Assembly: GCA_034509425.1 (NCBI GenBank)
Contig: JAVTVJ010000830.1
Span: forward strand, 388,008 to 452,007
Source: Eopsaltria australis
Taxonomy: Eukaryota > Chordata > Aves > Passeriformes > Petroicidae
DNA: 64,000 bases
Reading direction: 5' to 3'
The translations under genes were made by a program, and so were the position numbers. The first letter of the stretch is position 1. The number at the start of each line of letters is the position of its first letter. The notes beneath the pieces are model-generated. The model did no database searches, was not told the DNA's origin, and saw only the letters and a program-made list of their open reading frames with translations. Shown here piece after piece: positions 41,201 to 52,529 of this stretch.

Positions 41201-43139
41201 CATGAGTAATGTGATGACAAAGTTCACCCTTTGTTCTGAGGTGGAGAATGTCAGTGATTTTGCAGACCTGGGGCACTCTGCCATCCCCAGGCAGCGTGAG
41301 CACGGGGGGCTGCTGTGCTCTCTAGGCATTGCTTTCTCTCGAAAGTCGGAGAAAAGCATCCACTGCTGCCTGACCTGTCTTTCTGTGACCTTTCAGGTGA
41401 TGCTGCAGCAATGTCAGCAGGCCCAGACTGCACAGTGCTGGTCCTCCAGGAATGTGGGTGAGAGCAGGGCACACTGAAGTGTGTACACTGCTGTGGTTGT
41501 GCATATCCTCAAGCATCAGGAATGTGGAGATCTGTTTGTGTTGCAGGATCACTGGTGTGGCTGCAAGTGAGTAAACTGGGGTCTGCTTCCCACCTGTGCA
41601 GCAGAATGGGTATTGCTGGCTGCAGAGGATGTATGGTGGTGTTGCTGTATGATGACTTATCTGCTGAAGGCTTTAAGATGCTCACAAGCTGTTTTGTGTT
41701 GAGCTCAGTGATTCCAGGAAGACTTGCCTGTGTCCAGCTTTGCTGGTGCAGAGCAGGACTGTTGTGGTTGGAGAGGAGACAGGCATTATCAGAATGCACC
41801 AACACCCATATCAAGGATTGCCACATGTTACTGCACTGGTGCCATGCACACAGTGAAGGAGGGCTTGGAAATAAAAGCATGTTTTCTCACCTTAAAATAT
41901 CTGATAGAGGGAGATGGAAAGACCTCTTGCAGCAACTTCTCTGTCAGACCAGTCACAGCAGACGGCCTGAAAAAACTAGCTATCATATACCATATCATGC
42001 AAATAAATACATCTTGCAGTTTCTCTAAGCCTCTATAGTCAGCTGTGTGTGAGGGATAGATATGACTGGATTATTATAGTCTGTCATTTCAGCATGAATT
42101 CAGACATTCTGTTAAGTGAGTATTATTTAATAGTCTGGAAGAAGCCTTTGGACCTGTTATTATCTCTCATGTAAATGCACATTAAAGCAATTTGAACAGG
42201 CAAATCATCTTGCTGAGGGACTGGATCCCTCCAGTGGGAACCCTGAGGGGTTTGTGCCACATCAGAGCTACCTGTCCTCTGGAATGGCAAATGGGAGGTG
42301 TGTGGAGCCCTAGGGTGTCAGACTGCTGTGAGGACTGGCCAAGCTGCTGCTCGGGCTGTGGGATGTACTGAGGGGTGCAGAGGAAACAGCCTTGCTCGAG
42401 AGGACCACGGTAAACACGTTTAGCACAAACTTTATGGCTGCTGTCAGCAAATCTGCATGGGCTGCCTGCATCAGTGGCCTCGTGTGCATGTGACACCAGA
42501 GGAGGGGAAATTTCCAACGTCCAAAGAGGAGCCTTTGGGAAAGCTCTGGGTTTGGAGGGTTGGGAGCTGTGGGGAGGGGACTGCACAGCCTCACTGTTAC
42601 CAGACAGGAGAGAGACATGGAGAGCAAGTGGGGAGGAAGAATAAAACCCCACACAGCTCAAAGCTGCTTGGTGGGGATGCCACTCCGAGACCTCCATGGA
42701 AGGGCAAAACAGGTTTTAAAATTGCCATAGGAATAGGTTACATTTGTGCTCATTTTCCACCCCTGCAACCTGCGCTGTGCCCAGCTCTGATCGCAGCTGA
42801 CAGCTGCCCTCCAAAGCAACCAGCAGCCCCCAGCTGCCTCATGATATTATTATTTTTTTATTTGCCTCAATAAAAATCTGTGAGTCATTAAGTGCTTGTC
42901 GTGTTTTGATACATGGATCAGGAACTGATCAATAGCCAGCCAAATTTAATAAAAAGGAGCTCTATTCTTGGAGAATGAGCTTGTTACCATGCCAACTATC
43001 GATCTTTCCTGACAGGCTCTGTAAGTTGCAAAATGGGATTCTGATGGTAGGTTGGCTTCCGTGCCTGCCAGGAAGGGTGTTGGTTGCAACCTCTGTGTCT
43101 AAAATACTTCAGAGAAAACCCTGGTCTTTAATACTGCCT
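35261..43139. other. Intergenic gene desert
   Basis: Unique sequence with a T19 run and a short CAGA-type repeat near 37945. No credible gene or transposon was recognised. Confidence 0.5.
36977..36995 (+). repeat. Poly(T) tract, 19 bases
   Basis: Uninterrupted T19. No CR1 or other retroposon sequence was recognised beside it. Confidence 0.9.
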
Positions 43140-43600
43140 CTATGTCATGCCTGAAGGATTTTTTGCTTTTCTCCTAAATTCTTTTACACAGTTCCCTATA
43201 TTCACAAGTATTAGCATACATACTTGTGATGCTTTAGGTGATAACTTAGCCGGGTTTCTTGGTGTCCAGTGGGCCGGTAGACTAAACACCCCAGAAACTG
43301 TAGAGTTAGAGACCAAACACTCTATTGTCATAAGCACTCAAGATCCCCTAGTAGATTTTGTAAACTAGAAGTTAGCCCACCCAAGCCCCTTATTGGGCCC
43401 TCCTGGTTAGATCTGCTAATGTGTAGAGTCTTTAATTGTATACTCAACTGGGGGGACGGGGCTTTTGCGACGCGTTCCACCTGGACGGCAGAAGCCATCG
43501 AACGGGATCCTATTAAAATACTGAGGTAAGCGACCCCCAACCCTCTCATCATGTCTGAGTTTTTATTTCCTAAGACCAGGAAAAAGGCATCAATGTAATT
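43140..43600 (+). mobile_element. Candidate solo LTR of an endogenous retrovirus
   Basis: A block of about 450 bp differs from its flanks. An AT-rich left part leads to a CpG-bearing segment (43440-43510, GCGACGCG), then TATTAAAA, then a short C-rich U5-like stretch and a T-rich end. This order resembles U3-R-U5. No internal viral genes lie beside it. I could not define clean TG...CA ends or a target-site duplication, so both edges and the orientation are approximate. Confidence 0.4.
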
Positions 43601-45230
43601 CTTTGGCAAAGGTTCTAGATTGCCTGGTGCTAGTGGAAATCATCTGAAGGCTTTATTTTTCTTGCTGAGACTAAGGTGGTGGAAATATAAGACAGAAGGC
43701 AGCAGAGCTCTGGTTCTGCACCAGAGCCTCACAGGGCAAGGAGGGATGGAGCCCAGTACCAGTGCACACCCCTGCCTCGCTGATGCATGGTGTGCCACCA
43801 TGGTTCCTGCAACCAACACCCCAGAATTTTTCCTTGCAATGTTAATAACTCAATATGAGCCAAACAAGTGTTAAATGGCACTGAAACAGTCCCCTGCCAG
43901 GTGGATTTCTCTAGCTGACCATGGTAAGCAGGACAGAGTCACATCCTGAGGAAGAGGGATGTTCTGCAGAATCCCTCAGGTCCCATTGCTCCACTGAGCT
44001 TTCCACACTGATCTTCAGTCCCTACATTGAAAGCTTTGGCATTGCAACTGTTCTCTGGCATGGACAGCATTGAGAGATTTGGGAGAAGAGCTGAATGCAA
44101 ATGAGGAGGAAGGGGTTTGTCAGACAGAATTAACTAATCCCCAGGGTTTTGATTTGCCTGATCTGTCTGCCATGTTCCTAGAGTTTTATTTCCACTTTTT
44201 TCTCCTTTCATTTCTCAGAAGGAGGGTGGGCAGGGCTGACTCTGCAGGGTCCCTGGCCGTGTCCTTACCCCTGCCAGAGGCTGTGACAGCTTGGCACAAA
44301 GAGGCAGCACTCTTCAAGTACAAAACACACCACTAATTTTGTCCCCTGCTTCAGGGCTTAGTCCAAAACACACTGGGATGAGGTGGAGGCAGATTTTTGA
44401 ATGATCTGGCCCATTCCCAGTCCAAACCATTTAAACACAGTGGTTCATGGCCTTCTCTAGGACAGCTGTTTATGTCAGTGTTTGAGGTTTTCAGAATGGA
44501 TGGTGAATTTACTTGAGGCAGAAAAAGCTTTATTGGCTTAGAAAATCCAATTCTGTGCTCAGTACAGTCTCTAAGACTTTCCTAAAACTGTTTTTCCTGC
44601 CAAAAGTGAGACGAAGAGAGAATTTGATGTTGAAGATCTCACCAAAGTCACCTGGGGAGAGAGAGATCAATTCCTTCATGGCTTTTCAAGATTGTGTACT
44701 GTAAAAATCCTATTATGATTTGACTTTGACATTAGCCCTGTCTTTGGTGGGGTCTGAACTCAAAACTTCCAGATGTCCCTTTCAGCCAACGCTTTTCCTT
44801 TATTTCATCTCAGAGATGTGATATAAGGTCTAACCCCAAAATGAATGTGCAACTAGCTTTTTTGGGTATTCAGACTTGGAGAGCAATAAGAACAGATATC
44901 AAACTCTGAATATTTCTCAGAACTATTTGTGCATCAGAGGTGCCAGAACAGTCCTGGTCACTATGTGAAACAGGTTATTGAGCAGAGCTGTTTGACTGCA
45001 ATTATCAGAAAGGTCAGCAGCAGCTAGGGCCTGCCCTTGTGTCTACTCTTGGCAGTCCTCCTCCTTGCGTTTGGCTCATCTCAAGCTCCCTTTTTCAAGT
45101 TTCCTTCTTTCAAAGATTTTTTCTGTAGTAAAAATCAGCAGCCTTCTCCATGGGGTTTGTTAATATGAGTTGTTTAATGGAAATGTTGTTTCAAAATAAG
45201 ACAAAAGTGAAAGACTCCAGTAAGGTTTAA
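43601..45230. other. Intergenic DNA between the LTR candidate and a CR1 fragment
   Basis: Unique sequence with no retroviral internal region beside the LTR-like block and no gene. Confidence 0.5.
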
Positions 45231-45705
45231 CAGAACCATAGAATTATTTAGGTTGCAAAATCTCCCTAAAATTATCAAATCCAGCAGTTAACCCAGCACT
45301 GCCAAGTCCACCACTAAGCCAAGTCCCCAAGTGCCACATCCAGGTCTTTTAAATACCTCCAGGAACGGCAATTTCACCACTGCTATGTACAGCCTGTGGC
45401 AGGGATTGAGAACTCTTGCAGTGAAGAAATTTTTCCTAATATCCAGTCTAAAACTCCTCTGACACTATTTGAGGCTTTTCCTCTCATCCTGCCACTTTGA
45501 TGCCTGGGAGAATAGACCGCCCCCATCCTGCTACAACCTCCCGTCAGGCAGCTCTAGAGAATGATAAGGTCCCTGCTGAGCCTCTTTTTGTCCGGGTGGA
45601 ACATCCCCAGCTCCCTTAGCTGCCTCTCACCAGACTTGTGCCCCAGAGCCTTCACCAGCTCCGTTGCCCTTCTGTGGACCTGTTCCAGCAATGAAGCCCC
45701 ATCCT
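45231..45705 (-). mobile_element. CR1 LINE fragment with remnant of the reverse-transcriptase C-terminus
   Basis: The minus strand carries a decayed CR1 3' end. The translated segment near 45554-45690 reads RRATELVKALGH followed by RELGMF and LSRDLI. This matches the C-terminal part of CR1 ORF2 (RRATKMIKGLEH, RELGLFSLEKRRLRGDLI). The CATAGAATTATTTAGGTTG at the left edge is the decayed 3' tail. It is 5'-truncated, and no functional element is encoded. Confidence 0.85.
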
Positions 45706-46212
45706 CCCTGTGTCCCTGCAGTGCCGCGATGTCACAGCGAGTGCAGAGGGGAGGGTGGAGCAGCCGTTTCAGTAAGATGTGTGCATGCCAGATTGAGCCT
45801 GCAATAAAAGTCTTAAAATTGAGTGAAAGTTGTTTTTGGGATCGTGCTGTGAGATCAGACGCCGGCTGCCTGGGCAGAGCCTGGGACGGCTTTAACTCCA
45901 TCCTGACTGAACGTTCTGTTTTTCCCGCAGTTTGCACTGGAGCCCTGGAGACAAATGAGAGCAGCTGGGTGCCAGCAGTGGGACGAGGCAAGGAGAGACC
46001 CGGGGAAGGCGCGGAGGAGCACGGCGGCAGCGCTGCTCAGGGAGCGGGGCTGCGATTCCTGCAGCCGCTGCCCGCTCCTGAGGGAGAAACACCCCGCTGG
46101 CTCAGGCGGATGCAAACAACGGGATAACCAACTCGGAAAATACCTTTTGCTCAAGAGAGAAGACTGCCAAAAGCAAAGCTGGGCGGGCCGGTGTTAGCTC
46201 TGCGGGCAGCTG

Positions 46213-46300
46213 CCTTCCCTTCCCTTCCCTTCCCTTCCCTTCCCTTCCCTTCCCTTCCCTTCCCTTCCCTTCCCTTCCCTTCCCTTCCCTTCCCTTCCCT
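46213..46300 (+). repeat. (TTCCC)n pentanucleotide microsatellite
   Basis: About 88 bases with 17-18 near-perfect copies. The minus strand reads GGGAA repeated and meets the G-quadruplex pattern many times over. Open frames across it on the minus strand (Lys-Gly-Arg-Glu repeats) are artefacts. Confidence 0.97.
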
Positions 46301-46559
46301 GCCGGGCTCGGGGTCAGCACGAACCCAGCGAGGGCAGACACCGAGCTCGGGGCTGCCCGAGGGTTTGCGTTTTCCCATATTTGAGAGCCTGCTCTGCAGT
46401 TTTCAAGATGTATCCACAGGCTCAGATCACATCGTGATTTGGCTGCGAGTCGAGTCGGGTGTGCATTATCTCGGCAGACTCATGGTGTGCATCTCCTCCC
46501 CATCTAATATATCCCAACGTACAGCCAGAGTTTTACAGACAAGATAATGTGTTTTGGCT

Positions 46560-48060
46560 GTGTGAAATAGTTGTGCTATTCCTATAGGAGAAAAATTTAA
46601 TTTTGCTCTGAATTCCTCTATAGCCAGACAGCTCCCCATTTATATCCTGGGTAATAAATCAAAGCAACATGAAGTCTTGTGCATGGAACTGAAGTAGTTT
46701 CTTAAAGCAAATTTGGCAGGAAATAAGTCATCATCTTAAAAAGCCAATTCATTCCTCATATACAATACACCACCAACTCTTTGCTAAAATCTGTAACCAG
46801 GCACATCATTTTGTGGAAGATAGAGAGAAAGCCACAAGCCCTAGCAAGCTGTGTGAGATAGGCTGTTTGATTCTCTTATCAAAATCACCCATATCTCTGT
46901 CAGAGGAATCACCCTGTGATTTCTGACTCACGGGTTTGCAGTGCCCAGGTACTCAAACGTCACAAGGGCCATTAGTTTGACTTCATATAAAAATAAGGTC
47001 ATGCTGGTATCACATCTTCCCTCTGTGTTTTTCCTCTTTCTTCTTGCCTCCTCAACTGATGTTATTTTTCTCTCAATTTTTTTTTCACCAACTTTCCTTT
47101 CTAGTTTCTATTTCTATCATGCAAACATGCCATGGCAAAGAGATGTAAGCAATGCATAATATATTTGCAGTAATGTATGATTCATTTACTTGTTTTCATA
47201 ATTAATGTGGCTGTGTTTTACATGCACAATACTTCCTGCATGCATTTTATTATGTGAATGCTCTTCAAAAATCTAATAAAATGTAATCCATTAGAAACAA
47301 TAGCACTAGTCCTGTGGTGATATTTGTGTGCAGTTTTGCAGCAGCTGCAGAAAGAACTTGGTGCCAAGTTTCTATTCTAAACACCAATTTTATGCTGCTG
47401 TTTTATGCAGCTCCTAATTCTCAAGGTGGAAATTATTATAATCATATATATTATTATAGTGATACCAGGGTCTGAGTATCATTTGCTTTCATACCCTGAA
47501 AACTTTCCAACCTAAGTAATCTTTCTGTCTGCTCTCTGTAAAAAATACAAAATTATGCTGAATTTATGAAGAAACATATCAGAACTATACAACAGCATCA
47601 GTAAAATATCGTCTAAATAATGCCAACATCTACACCGCCAAAAAATTCATTCTTCCCTGGGATTAAGTGAGGCTGAAAGCATACACAGCTTCATCCTCTG
47701 GGGCCCAGAACCCTGTTTCCAAAGGTATTTATACATCTAATTGCCACCAATATCAGCAAAAGTTGGGAACGGCTGGAGAGCTCAGGCCATGCACTTTATT
47801 TACACATTTTTATCTTCCTGGTGAGGATTTGAGGGCCCCAAATTAATTTTCACCCCATGAAGAAGAAAGTCAACATAGCCATTTGTGTGCTATTCCTTGA
47901 CATATTGTTCCAGGTGGATGGATTTGGAAGCTTTTTGTTTCCTATCTTCACACTAAAAGTGTATGTAAAATTATTTCCAGCAACAAAATCTACACTTTTG
48001 AAGAAGGCAATTTAACATGAACACATTGCAAATTCAAAATTGATACAAGAAATGGATATA
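46560..48060. promoter_or_regulatory. AT-rich unique stretch, candidate conserved DNA
   Basis: No gene or transposon is visible. The parts at 46560-46920 and 47130-47420 look most constrained: single-copy, few CpG, many homeodomain-type TAAT cores. Only an alignment could confirm this. Confidence 0.2.
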
Positions 48061-50629
48061 ATTTTCAGTGTAAAACTAGGAATCCTGTTTCCATCTCTCC
48101 AGATACCAGTCCAGTGTTTTGCTTGCTTTCCTCCAGCTGAATCCTCATTAAAGCCAATGGGCACAAATCATCCCAGCTCGGTGGCAGTGTGGGGTTGGGG
48201 GATTTACTCTCATTTAGGCTCTGACCCCCAGATTGGTGAGAGCAGCCAAATCAGGCCCATGGTGCTCCCACGTCAGCACTTCATGCCTGCACAGCACCTC
48301 AGCGCTGCCTCAGCTGCCAGCAGGTGAAGGGCACCACTGCCTTGAGTAAATTAAGCCTGGGTTTGGGACTAATGGGATGAGTTTTGCAGGGGATGTTTGT
48401 GTAGAGCAGGAAAATGCAGCATTTTCTGAATGCTGCTGGTTGGAACAGCAAAGGGACAGCTGCACTTCCAGCACGGCTCCAGTCCACTGGTTTGGCTGCA
48501 CTTGCATCATCAGGCTTTCTCTGAAGTATTTGGCACGGAGATTTTTTTCAAAAGCATTTAAGCTTTGCTTTTGGGCTTTGCTGTGTCCCTCCTGGTGAAT
48601 GTTTCCCTGCTGGAGCTGCTGCCTGTGCTGCATGGGGAGCTGTGGGTAACCTACAGGTGACTTATGCAGTGGCTGATGCTGCTCCAAGACGGGGAGTGTG
48701 CGTTCCTGGCAGCAGCGTTTGGCAGGGAAAGCTGTGTGCTGTGAGCTGCTTCTCTTCCCAAACCTGTCACGAGGGAAAAGGTGGAAAACTCTTCATGTGG
48801 AAAAATGAGCTAAAGACCTTATGGTCCAAATCCTATCTTTTAGAAGAATCAATATTTCTGATGCTGTTGGGAAGGGAAATCCTGTGCTGCAGCGGCACAA
48901 ATGTGATGTGCTGTGTCCCTGACCAGGGTGAGCTTGGCATGGCTGGGAGGACACCGGGGAGACACCCAAGAGGACACCCACCCCAGGGTGCTCTGCCTCC
49001 CTCTTGGCCATCTCTCACCTTGCATGCTGCAGGAAGGGGGTCACTGAAGGGGCAAGGAATACTTGTACGTTGCCTTTCTGACATCGTGGGAGGAAGCTGA
49101 TAAAACTGGTCATTTCTAAGATTTTCTAGTTCTGACTGTGGAGCTGGATTTTGTTGTTTTCCCCTGAATTTGAGGAGGTTCATTTTAGTGTTGTGTTTAC
49201 TGCCTGAATCTTTGGGCTAGAGGTCATTTTGTATTATTTCTTGCTACATCTTGGGTTAGTTTTTCTTGCTTATTTTTACCTTCGGGTTTTAGGTGGTTTC
49301 TTGGTCGTTGCCTTTTTTTTTTTTTTTTTTAATTAACGTTTGCTAAATTAATTATTTAGAGAAGAAAAACCAGGCAAAGCCAAGTAAATGTATCTCTGCC
49401 CTGTGAAGGTTCAGGAAATGCCAAGCTATGGAGGGGGAAGGGATCAAGCATTTTGAAACAGCAATATCTGAAAACCGTTTTAAAGTGAATCTTCTCGGTA
49501 TTGGAGACCAGACAACTTCTTCAGCAGGCTTGTGCAGGTGATGCTAAAGCTTTCTTGGCACCGGCATGTGTGTCTGTTTTGCTGCAATTCAATGAGGTGC
49601 TTATGCCACAGGGTCCCTTCTCCTTCTGCCAGCAAAGCTATGGGAGGGCAGCTCCCCCGGACAGGCAAAGCACCCATGTCCTGTCTGTGCTGAGCCCCTG
49701 CGAGTGGCAGCAGTGGCATTATTTCTGAATCAAGGCATGCGACAACAGGGGCTGTGCTGTGACTCACGCTGGCACACGCATGGGGGCTGCTTCTCAGCGT
49801 GGGGAGCTGCCCCCAGCCCCAGCCTGCCCAGTGCCACATCAGTGCGCTGCTCTTCAGTTTCAGGGCCTTTGGTGTCCTAAACGGCTGAGAACGCCCTGGG
49901 ACAAGCGCCCACCCAGGTCCCCAAAAGCTGGCCTCCGGCTGGGAAGTCTCTGCCCCAGCATCCCCCTCCTCTCTGCAGGGTTCCCACTCAAGCCCCCAGA
50001 GAGCACCGGCTCCAATTCTGCCCTCTGGTAGCTGGATGAAGGGGCACAAAGTCGCCTTTGGCGGAGATTTAGGGAGGGAGGGAGGAACAGTGCGAGTCTC
50101 CCAGAAATGCAAGAGCAGCTCTGGCACATGTGTAGGGCTCTGCACGGTCCCATCGCGTGACCCATCACTGCGGCCACAAGGGCTGAGACCTGCTCAAAGC
50201 ATCGGTTTTGAGGAGGGTCAGAGACAAGTTTTTTGGGGAAGGGGGGAAATGCAGGACAAAAGGAAGACCTTTCCTCAGCCTGATGCGAAGGAATTTTTTT
50301 TAAAGCTAATTACTGCTCGTATGGAGGGAGGAGCACGACACTACGGGTGAGGTTGAAGCCACAGACCCCTTTGAGGAGTGAGGAGGGGCTGTGGCATTGC
50401 CGGCAGCATTCCCTGCTCGCCCCCTGCTTCCACCAAGCGTCGTTCCGAGGGTCCTGGGGTGGGGTGACTCTAGGGTTGTGGGGTTCTCCAGCCCTGCTGC
50501 GGAGGAGTCGGATGGGCGCAGGGGCTTTCTAGGGCTGCGGAGCAACAGCGCGGATGCCCGAGAGCTTCTTCCTGCAAGGCAAATGGGGAGGGCATGGGGT
50601 GGCTCCCGGCACCGAAGTGCCAGCTATTG
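48061..50629. other. Intergenic DNA at the edge of the CpG-rich domain
   Basis: GC content rises from about 49500. A 221-codon minus-strand open frame (49480-50145) shows no recognisable domain, and I treat it as chance. No gene was called. Confidence 0.5.
49313..49330 (+). repeat. Poly(T) tract, 18 bases
   Basis: Uninterrupted T18 followed by AATTAACG, in otherwise unique AT-rich sequence. Confidence 0.9.
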
Positions 50630-51350
50630 AAAGGATAGAAAATATACATAATATATATTTAATTTTCTTCCCATGCACCAGTAAGCCAAGGGTCCATTTG
50701 CACCTGTAATTCTCGTTTCAGTGTGGATGCGATGCAGCAGCCGCTGCCGCCTTTGAGTTAAACGAGAAATAAAATAGAAATAAATGCCCGCATCTGCCCC
50801 GTGTTTAAGGCAAACGACAAAATAATTTCGTGTTTCCCGGTACAGCTACGTCCGCACAAGGACCGTGGGGAGACCCCAAAGTCTGGGGAGAAGGTGCAGT
50901 CTTTTCCCGCAAACGAGCGATGCAAAACCTTGTGAGATAAAATGATGGAGGAAGGTTGGGGGTCTCTGTAAATAGGTTGAGCATCGGCAGCCTTTATGCT
51001 CAGGTCGTCTTGGAAGGCGGAGGGTCGTCGGGGATGCCCGTCTCTCCCGACTCCCCTTTCTGTCGTCTCTGACATGGTCACATCAAAGGACCCGCCCGAG
51101 AGATCTGTGCCAGTCCCTGAAATTTGCGCCTGGAAAGAGATACAAAACCAGATGATACTGATATATTACTGAACAGAGAAATATTGGATGTGTCTGTACG
51201 TGCGCGATGCCAGACGTTTGCACAGTTTGTCTGGAAACGCCCGGAACTGGAGGCGGGTTTTAATAAAAACCATTTGCTACTTGTCTTCAATTACGGTCTA
51301 GAAATCTAGCAAAAATAAGATATGTCTATTTTTTTCCTTACTTGCTGTCG
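50630..51350. promoter_or_regulatory. AT-rich unique segment, candidate regulatory DNA
   Basis: No gene or repeat is visible. The low-complexity start (AATATACATAATATATA) gives way to unique sequence. It looks like conserved non-coding DNA by texture only. Confidence 0.2.
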
Positions 51351-51359
51351 GGATCAAGA

Positions 51360-51720
51360 GGTAAACGCGGCGCCCTTGCAACGATTTCGGGGATCCGCGT
51401 TGAAGGAGAGAGGAAATACAGGAGGTGTTATCGCGGTCCGTGTCGGGGTGGCTCATGTCCCGGCACACACCTCGCCGTGCTCTGCCGTTTCTCCGCCCGG
51501 AGCCGGACCCGGAGGCCGCGGAACACCCCCGCGGGGGCTCAGGAGCGGCGGGACGGGGAGAGCCGGCTCCGGGGGCCCGGGGACTTCGCACCGGGGCTCC
51601 CCTCAGCCGGCCGTGGAAAGGGCGAGCTCGTTACAAGGTGGGGATGTCCTTATTTTTCTCGCAGTGCTACCGGGAGGGCCCCGAGCTGCGGGGCTTCTCC
51701 CTCCCCGTGGCTGGGCAGCC
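51360..51720. promoter_or_regulatory. CpG-rich patch
   Basis: A compact CpG-dense segment flanked by AT-rich unique sequence (50630-51350 and 51880-52450). No protein was recognised in its open frames. Confidence 0.5.
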
Positions 51721-51879
51721 ACGAAACATCCTGTCACCGCTTCCCAGACAGGTGATGGGCACCCCAGAAGCCAACCCCCACCACCATCCCCGGCCCCAAT
51801 ATTCCCTGCATCTTCGTGTCCATGACAAATAGAGGCAACGTGAGACAGGAAAGAGGGAGGAGGAGGAGGAAGACACGCA

Positions 51880-52450
51880 CACAATAGCCAGGCAAATTGT
51901 TAATAACTCCGGCGTTTGGGGAAGCTGGTACTGTAACTGCGTTCTCATCAGTCACCGCTCCTGAAGTGATAGTAAAAATGCATCTAAACATGCTGCGGTG
52001 TGATATATAAAAGCACAGCGGGATGAGCTGATTTCCAAAAAGGGACTTGGTGATTGGTTATGCCTTGGCATGATTGACAAGAGCTTAGTTTGGTAAAGAG
52101 AAGACACGCAAGCTTTCACAGCGGGATTTCTTTTCTAAAATATATCACACTAGCCTTTGAAAAGCGCCGCACACTATAAGGGAAATAAGGTTGCTTTATA
52201 GTGCGCTGACATTTCTTTAAAACACAACTAAGATCAAAAAAAGAAATAAAATGTGTTCCAAACACAATGTTTTAATTAGTTTATTCTGTGCATTTGCTTT
52301 TATCTGGTGTATATATCACGGATCCCCACCCTTTAATTAAAACAACTGGCTGCCTATACAACAGCACAGACAAATGCTTAACTTTCTCCATTGTAGCTAC
52401 AAGCAAACTCAATTTACTACGGCTCTCAGAAGAGTTTTTAAAATAAACGT
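51880..52450. promoter_or_regulatory. Candidate conserved non-coding element
   Basis: AT-rich, repeat-free DNA between two CpG-rich blocks. It includes a 12-bp-stem imperfect hairpin (52163-52207) and homeodomain-like TGATTGACA and TTAATTA motifs. It lies about 7.5 kb upstream of ZIC3. Conservation is presumed, not shown. Confidence 0.3.
52163..52207. repeat. Imperfect inverted repeat, AGCG/CACTATAA arms
   Basis: The left arm is AGCG (52163-52166) plus CACTATAA (52172-52179), split by a 5-base bulge. The right arm is TTATAGTGCGCT (52196-52207). The loop is 16 bases. Twelve pairs is too short for a typical microRNA precursor. Confidence 0.6.
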
Positions 52451-52529
52451 GGGCGCCTTGAAAGCTATTGGGGAACGGGCGAAGGTAGCGGGAAATGGCT
52501 GTTTCCTGGCTTTGAAAACTTGAGAGGAT

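Noticed and set aside
18981..44102. Octamer ATGCAAAT at 18981, 33184, 36891 and 44095 as possible POU sites
   Set aside because: About two matches to any 8-mer are expected by chance over both strands of 64 kb. The few seen are not a convincing excess and do not cluster.
46102..46378. Lys-Gly-Arg-Glu repeat frames on the minus strand
   Set aside because: They are translations of the (TTCCC)n microsatellite.
1..50000. tRNA, rRNA, CRISPR, riboswitch or bacterial operon features
   Set aside because: None was seen, and the sequence is clearly vertebrate intergenic DNA.
49480..50145. 221-codon minus-strand open frame
   Set aside because: There is no recognisable domain, signal peptide or splice context. 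GC-rich DNA explains the length.
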